A program made the position numbers and the translations under genes. The notes under the pieces were generated by a model. It saw only the letters and a list, made by a program, of their open reading frames with translations. It had not been told where the DNA came from and did not search any database. DNA of 54,630 nucleotides from Colwellia marinimaniae (lineage in GTDB: Bacteria > Pseudomonadota > Gammaproteobacteria > Enterobacterales > Alteromonadaceae), in assembly GCF_002207865.1 (NCBI RefSeq), contig NZ_BDQM01000025.1, positions 1 through 54,630 of the forward strand, in the 5' to 3' direction. Shown here piece by piece: positions 50,153-54,630 of this stretch (the stretch's first letter is position 1; every line of letters begins with the position of its first letter).

Positions 50153-50449
50153 ATGACCGATTATAGCCAATTAGAAGCCAATGCTGAAAAAGCAACCAAG
50201 CTATTAAAAACAATGAGCAACCAGCATAGATTAATGATTTTATGTGCATTACAGCAAGGTGAATTATCGGTCAGTCAATTAAACGAGTTATTCCCCATTG
50301 CTCAATCAACACTATCACAACACCTAGCTTGGTTGCGCCGCGAAAGTTATGTAAAAACCCGTCGAGACGCGCAAACGATTTATTATGCTTTAGATAGTCA
50401 AGCCGTGATCGAAATTATTAGCGTTTTACATAAGCTATATTGTGACTAA
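50153..50449 (+). CDS. BigR/SqrR-like persulfide-sensing ArsR-family repressor
   Basis: A 98-residue winged helix protein: MSNQHRLMILCALQQGELSV, then LNELFPIAQSTLSQHLAWLR as recognition helix. Two cysteines remain, C31 and C97, 66 residues apart, the same spacing as the redox pair of BigR/SqrR proteins that form a tetrasulfide bridge and release DNA. It probably binds the palindrome at 48282-48306 and derepresses both arms under sulfide. Last gene of the operon. Confidence 0.88.
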   Translation: MTDYSQLEANAEKATKLLKTMSNQHRLMILCALQQGELSVSQLNELFPIAQSTLSQHLAWLRRESYVKTRRDAQTIYYALDSQAVIEIISVLHKLYCD

Positions 50450-50757
50450 GTAAAATAGATCTTCATTACTCTATTTTTACCAGACACTGCACGAACGTTG
50501 CCTTGGCTAAGCCTAACTCAAGGGGAACTATTCTGGCTTTTTAAGTCATATGAGGATCGTCATAAATAATGAGAATTCTTGTTCAATGGTTTTATGAGCT
50601 GTAGTCAAATTGGGATAATTTTATTGAAGATTTTTCGTCAAGAGTCGTGATAAAATCACAAAATACTTCACAAATCGCTAGAAAATAATGGCAACTTTGT
50701 GGTAACAGTGAGCCTTAGCTGGTAATCAATGACCAATAAAAACAGGTCGCCGCTAAG

Positions 50758-50817
50758 GACTTCTTGGTGCGCATTCCTGACATTAGCCTAAGATTTTTTG
50801 CCATATATTTTCTAATG
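50758..50817. repeat. Dispersed repeat, partner of 51834-51895
   Basis: GACTTCTTGGTGCGCATTCC, GACATTAGCC, then TATATTTTCTAATG. The second copy (GACAACTTGGTGCGC...) matches at perhaps 75% by eye. Both lie upstream of short hypothetical genes. The surrounding gene-free stretch, 50450-51094, holds nothing else that I recognise. Confidence 0.6.
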
Positions 50818-51094
50818 CATAATTTTTGTCATGTTACTAAGAAGTCTTCGTAATCCCTCTCAACCAGTATGGTATTTATACGACTATTGGAATTTATGCT
50901 AATTAATCGACTTTTACTTTGGCTAATTACTGATGCCTCTTAGTAATATCTAACTATTTATAAAAAAACCACTGGTTATGGTTCCTAATATATTGATACT
51001 ATATAAGATTAATGAGACGTATCCATAATATATTGATAGGCTTTTATGCGTCCAAGTCTAGCACTTCATAAATCACAGGACGTGGAGTATAAAA

Positions 51095-51553
51095 ATGAAA
51101 AAACTTATTGTTTTATTACCATTATCCTTGGGTTTTTTAGTTTCTGGTTGTGCCCCACAAGCATATTTACCGTCAGGCCTTAATTCTAATATTGTATATG
51201 GTGGCGGACAGAGAGCAGGCTCACTTCATGATAAATATTCTAAGAAGTATGCTGACCAAAATATTACTATTGGAACAGATACCGTAATGAGTATTGGTAT
51301 GAAGTTTGGTGAGGCTACATTCGCAGACAAAAATAAAGATGGTGATATTATATGGGCATATCAAGCAAGATCAGCAATCATCAGTACAGATGCAAAAAGT
51401 GCCACAAATGTAAATGGAGGTTTATTTTCAAGTAGTGTAGTCAGTGCCTCAAATATAAATACTGAAACTATGAGCCGAATAACAACTCTTAGAATCACCT
51501 TTGATAAAAATTATACTGTAAAAGAGTATTACTCAGAACGTGAATTGAATTAA
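51095..51553 (+). CDS. Hypothetical lipoprotein
   Basis: 152 residues. Lipobox LVSGC with C19 after a short hydrophobic signal. The mature protein begins with APQAYLPSG and GGGQRAGSLHDKYSKKYADQ, and has MSIGMKFGEATFADKNKDGD and ITTLRITFDKNYTVKEYYSE. The last two suggest a small alpha/beta domain of the SmpA/BamE type, but no confident family call is possible. Start behind GTGGAG. A perfect palindrome follows (51561-51580). Confidence 0.65.
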   Translation: MKKLIVLLPLSLGFLVSGCAPQAYLPSGLNSNIVYGGGQRAGSLHDKYSKKYADQNITIGTDTVMSIGMKFGEATFADKNKDGDIIWAYQARSAIISTDAKSATNVNGGLFSSSVVSASNINTETMSRITTLRITFDKNYTVKEYYSERELN

Positions 51554-51560
51554 TACTAAT

Positions 51561-51580
51561 CCACCGTATTAATACGGTGG
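51561..51580. terminator. Perfect 20-bp palindrome after the lipoprotein gene
   Basis: CCACCGTATTAATACGGTGG, then GTAAATT. Too few Ts for a classical terminator, but the position suits transcript ending or protection. Alternatively a dyad binding site. The stretch up to 51970 holds only this and the repeat at 51834. Confidence 0.5.
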
Positions 51581-51833
51581 GTAAATTCATTGAAATAGCT
51601 AGTCTAACAAATCATTCAAAAGTCCACATAATTTGACTAGCGTTTGTTCATAGCATATTTTAACCAATTATTTATCGCCAATTAACAAGGCTATTGATAA
51701 AAATATAATCCAAAATATGTTTTTACTGTTCAAGCCTAATGTCTTCTAAGTGGTAGCTACTGCCCTTTGAGAAGTCCGGTACATACATTTTAAGTTTTAC
51801 TTTAGAAACTCAATATTGCAGAAGTATCCTAAC

Positions 51834-51895
51834 GACAACTTGGTGCGCTTTGCGGACACTAGCAATTAATCTTTTTCCTTATATTTTCTAATGAA
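51834..51895. repeat. Dispersed repeat, partner of 50758-50817
   Basis: GACAACTTGGTGCGCTTTGC, GGACACTAGC, then TTATATTTTCTAATGAAT. Located 75 bp before the next gene start. Confidence 0.6.
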
Positions 51896-51970
51896 TGTTT
51901 TTAGCGTATTATTACATTATTCTCAGTAATTCATGATAGTAACTATCTTTTTAAGGAAAAAGAGATCGAT

Positions 51971-52738
51971 ATGTTAAGTTTTTTTAATACAATTAAAGCG
52001 CATTACACACTCATAATTTCTATGTCAGTTATTATTTTTACAGGGCTTTGTTTAGCTTTTAGCTCTATTTATTTTAGTTTTTTCGGGTTGAATTTTTATA
52101 TATTTGCCACTACAGCCGATTCTTATGGTGTTGCTTTAGCTAATGGCATATTGATACCTCTGTATTTTATGGCATTAATTTCCATAGGGTTAGTAAGAAT
52201 TGTTTCTGTTGGTTTTATGCGGGAAGATGAAAGTTTAACAAGTGGTAAAGAAGAGCCTACCTTACTCAATCGCGTTTATAAATTTTTTAACATTCCTAAT
52301 AACTCTAAAGTACCAAAAACATCAATCATGACCTTGGTGATTTCCTTAATTCTTATTGCCTTAGCTTGGGCTGTGTATTACCCAACAAAAATAAAGGCTA
52401 ATAATTTAATTGATGGTTTTGGGCCTCGTTTTAATGTAAAAACAAAATCAAATTCAGTAAATTATGATTGCGTCTCGATAATCTCAGGAGCATCCAGTTC
52501 ACTTTTTATTTGGCGTTATAAAGATATGGTACCAGTTATAGTGTCAAAAGCTGATATTACTAACGTTTCATTGGTGATAGGAGATTCACCAGACTTCTTA
52601 GTGCCCAGAGGAAGGGGGACAAGCGATTCTCAACACAAAGTAATGAAAGCAGAATTATTAAGAGCGCAAAAATTGTGGTCTATAAAATTGAATAAGAAAT
52701 GCTCTCAAAAAGTTGACTGGAAACATGCGGAAGATTGA
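51971..52738 (+). CDS. Hypothetical three-helix membrane protein
   Basis: 255 residues. Hydrophobic segments at about 12-40, 52-75 and 118-138. The C-terminal ~115 residues are soluble, with GFGPRFNVKTKSNSVNYDCV and RGTSDSQHKVMKAELLRAQK, and would face the periplasm if the N-terminus is inside. No family was recognised. Start behind AAGGAAAAAGAGATCGAT. No operon partner. Confidence 0.6.
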   Translation: MLSFFNTIKAHYTLIISMSVIIFTGLCLAFSSIYFSFFGLNFYIFATTADSYGVALANGILIPLYFMALISIGLVRIVSVGFMREDESLTSGKEEPTLLNRVYKFFNIPNNSKVPKTSIMTLVISLILIALAWAVYYPTKIKANNLIDGFGPRFNVKTKSNSVNYDCVSIISGASSSLFIWRYKDMVPVIVSKADITNVSLVIGDSPDFLVPRGRGTSDSQHKVMKAELLRAQKLWSIKLNKKCSQKVDWKHAED

Positions 52739-52884
52739 AGTTTTGATAGGTGATAATTTAAACCATATTTAATTACTACAAAACCTAATCTAACCTGTCC
52801 AATTAGCTGTAATAGCTTATATTTTCTTTGTGGTAATAGCCGTTATAACCAATTTAATAAGGAATAAAGTAATTGTTTAAGATA

Positions 52885-53196
52885 ATGAAATCCCTTAAAA
52901 CTAGAAATATTATGAATCAAGCATTGAGATTACGTAGGGAGCAGTATTGCTTGGCATCATTCTACAAAAATTTAAAGTTTTTGTACCCTATACTCGGTGC
53001 AATTTACATTTTTTTCTCAACAGATTTTGAAAGTATCAATAATAATATATTTATGTATTGGGAACAGGATGTCATTGTATACTGGGGACGAGTATTTATG
53101 GTGCTTTTGACTTCTCTTTGGTTTTTAGTGAGTCTTTATTTAGAAAGAAACTATTACATAAGACGTCATTCGAATATTAAGTCTAAAAATAGATAA
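52885..53196 (+). CDS. Hypothetical two-helix membrane protein
   Basis: 103 residues from the ATG at 52885 (a TTG at 52873 is also possible; AAGGAATAAAG precedes it). MKSLKTRNIMNQALRLRREQ is strongly basic, then two hydrophobic segments, FLYPILGAIYIFFS and VFMVLLTSLWFLVSLYL, and a basic tail. No family recognised. It lies between the previous membrane protein and the transposase unit. Confidence 0.5.
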   Translation: MKSLKTRNIMNQALRLRREQYCLASFYKNLKFLYPILGAIYIFFSTDFESINNNIFMYWEQDVIVYWGRVFMVLLTSLWFLVSLYLERNYYIRRHSNIKSKNR

Positions 53197-53291
53197 AAAA
53201 ATGAATTAATAAATGGATAGTGTCGCGCTTTATTTATTAATTTTTATCCATACAGAATCTAATTCGAATCGACTTTAAATAAAAAAATAGC

Positions 53292-54545
53292 AGACACCCC
53301 TCTCAATGGAAATAAATAGTCACCTCAACTATGCTTATTTAATCAGCAAATAAACTAGTGGAGGTTACTATGGCAACGGCAAGAAAACAGCAAGTCAGTT
53401 TAATTGATACGCCTTATTATCACTGTATTTCCCGTTGTGTTCGTCGTGCTTTTTTATGTGGCGAAGATAAAGTCACAGGACAAAGCTTTGAGCATAGGCG
53501 CGGTTGGGTTGAAGAAAAATTATTAGCGTTAAGCCAAACGTTTGCTATTGAGGTATGTGCTTATGCGGTAATGAGTAATCATACCCATATTGTGTTGTGT
53601 GTTGATGTTGAACAAGCCAAAACATGGTCACTGCATGAAGTTGTTACCCGTTGGCATCAATTATTTAAAGGAACACTCGTTACCCAACAATACCTACGTG
53701 GCGATAAACTGATTAAACCACTGCAACAAATATTGGCAGAAACCGCACAAGTGTATCGAGCACGGTTAACCGACATTAGTTGGTTTATGCGAATTCTAAA
53801 TGAAAGCATTGCCATACAAGCCAATAAAGAAGATAAATGCACAGGTAGGTTCTGGGAAGGGCGTTTTAAATCTCAAGCCTTATTAGATGAAGCCGCCGTT
53901 ATTGCTTGCATGGCGTATGTTGATTTAAATCCAATAAGAGCCAAAATAGCAGAAACCCCTGAGAGCTCGAATCACACCAGTATTCAACAGCGTATAAGAG
54001 CCGCTAAAAAAGCAGAACAACCCACCTTACTTTGCCCCTTTGTCGGTAACCCCCGACAAAATTCGCCTGAAGGCTTAGCGTTTGAGCTAAAAGATTATAT
54101 TGAGTTGGTAGACTTAACCGGTCGTTGCATTAGAGAAGATAAACGAGGTTATATTGATAATAATTTGCCCAGCATATTAACGCGATTAAACATAAGTTCA
54201 GAAAACTGGTTAATATTAACCACACAATTTAGAAAGGTATTTCATGGCGCGGTAGGCAAGCCTGAAGCCTTAACTGAATTTTGCCAACATCAACACCTTA
54301 AAAAACGTGCCTCTGTATCTGTTTGTCACAAGCTATTCGCTTAGCGACCACTTCATAACAAATTTATCCTGTTAATTGAGTATTAAAGCTTAAACACGCC
54401 TGAAATCAACCAAAGTTGATATTTCTTATAACTGCCAAATCATTCATTTTATTTTACCTAAAAAAGCCAAGTGTCAGGTAGATTTAATGATAAAAAAATA
54501 ACGGGTTTGTGATAGCCTATGGTGATTATTTAGAGAGGGGTGTCT
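53292..54545 (+). mobile_element. RAYT unit bounded by 13-bp perfect inverted repeats
   Basis: AGACACCCCTCTC at 53292-53304 is the exact complement of GAGAGGGGTGTCT at 54533-54545. The 1254-bp unit contains one transposase gene. GGGGTGTC is a variant of the GG-TGTC core seen around the other RAYT gene. No target-site duplication was identified. Confidence 0.7.
53370..54344 (+). CDS. RAYT-like Y1/HUH transposase, copy 2
   Basis: 324 residues from the ATG at 53370 preceded by GTGGAGG; the frame opens at 53358. It shares the layout of the copy at 34651: MATARKQQVSLIDTPYYHCI, RRAFLCGEDKVTG, HUH in VMSNHTHIVLCV, GRFWEGRFKSQALLDEAA, YVDLNPIRAK, and the same C-terminal extension ending in VCHKLFA. 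It lacks frameshifts, so it may be active. Divergence from copy 1 shows the two are separate lineages and not recent duplicates. Confidence 0.88.
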   Translation: MATARKQQVSLIDTPYYHCISRCVRRAFLCGEDKVTGQSFEHRRGWVEEKLLALSQTFAIEVCAYAVMSNHTHIVLCVDVEQAKTWSLHEVVTRWHQLFKGTLVTQQYLRGDKLIKPLQQILAETAQVYRARLTDISWFMRILNESIAIQANKEDKCTGRFWEGRFKSQALLDEAAVIACMAYVDLNPIRAKIAETPESSNHTSIQQRIRAAKKAEQPTLLCPFVGNPRQNSPEGLAFELKDYIELVDLTGRCIREDKRGYIDNNLPSILTRLNISSENWLILTTQFRKVFHGAVGKPEALTEFCQHQHLKKRASVSVCHKLFA

Positions 54546-54630
54546 TCTGTTTTCGGGTGGTATTGATAATCGCCGCCACTTCGTTAAGTGATAATACCGC
54601 TTGAATTACTTGCTGTTTGGGCGGTTTAAC
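54346..54630. other. Right edge: transposase 3' flank
   Basis: No gene supported. It includes AAAAAAGCCAAGTGTCAGG, the right inverted repeat (54533-54545), and sequence beyond it that may belong to a gene running off the window on the minus strand (GGTATTGATAATCGCCGCC...), which I could not identify. Confidence 0.4.

Noticed and set aside
51561..51580. 20-bp palindrome as a REP-type element
   Set aside because: It occurs once in the window and shares no sequence with the hairpin family, so a local role after the lipoprotein gene is simpler.
1..54630. tRNA, rRNA or riboswitch genes
   Set aside because: No cloverleaf with a 3' acceptor, rRNA core sequence or known riboswitch core was recognised in the intergenic regions by eye; a covariance search could still find a small RNA.

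Overview
The window reads as chromosomal DNA of an AT-rich marine gammaproteobacterium, most likely Colwellia or a close relative in the Alteromonadales. This is inferred from the family mix (Gsk, MiaE, YdbS/YdbT-like PH proteins, HspQ, a chromosomal Qnr-type protein, DUF4266/DUF3570 cluster, 330-residue Y1 transposases) and was not tested by alignment. No rRNA, tRNA or CRISPR array was seen. Housekeeping genes are interleaved with repeat-rich accessory DNA, and several gene remnants sit beside repeats.

Region by region. 1-5.0 kb: a 16-unit tandem array, a decayed methyltransferase, then a three-gene operon (membrane protein, ComEC-like metallo-beta-lactamase-fold protein, E2-E1-JAB fusion) that looks like a bacterial ubiquitin-like conjugation/deconjugation system. 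5.4-8.6 kb: a PLD-nuclease/SF2-helicase/DUF3427 protein. 9-10.2 kb: MFS exporter. 10.3-13.35 kb: a truncated 'mobile mystery protein A' regulator and a hipBA pair, enclosed by a 60-bp direct repeat, with three operators exactly 50 bp apart. 13.3-15.4 kb: two PH-domain membrane proteins. 15.8-18.3 kb: an SDR and a JmjC-type oxygenase between longer direct repeats. 18.5-22.7 kb: S4 protein, inosine-guanosine kinase, methyltransferase, periplasmic binding protein.

23.4-33.7 kb: the most striking locus. Behind a Fur-like box lie two paralogous beta-propeller-like lipoproteins, a thioredoxin-like protein, a DUF4266 lipoprotein, a DUF3570 outer-membrane protein, a full DsbD and an ApbE homologue. 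Five copies of the ApbE acceptor motif Dxx[S/T]GA[S/T] occur in three of these proteins, suggesting a covalent-flavin electron-transfer system in the envelope, fed by DsbD.

33.7-37 kb: a RAYT-like transposase, a partial copy of it, many short repeats and two truncated genes. 37-42.7 kb: HDAC-like deacetylase, CoA-transferase/GNAT fusion, sulfotransferase, MiaE, Qnr-like protein. 43.3-45.4 kb: small unrelated ORFs separated by attC-like sequences, resembling integron cassettes without an integrase. 45.9-46.9 kb: LiaF-like protein and HspQ. 47-50.5 kb: a sulfide/persulfide module (rhodanese, TauE-type exporter, persulfide dioxygenase, two YeeE/YedE halves, BigR/SqrR-like regulator) around a perfect operator palindrome. 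51-54.6 kb: unknown lipoprotein and membrane proteins, then a second RAYT-like transposase bounded by 13-bp inverted repeats.

A family of short hairpin repeats is scattered through the first 18 kb; its stems differ between copies but stay complementary.
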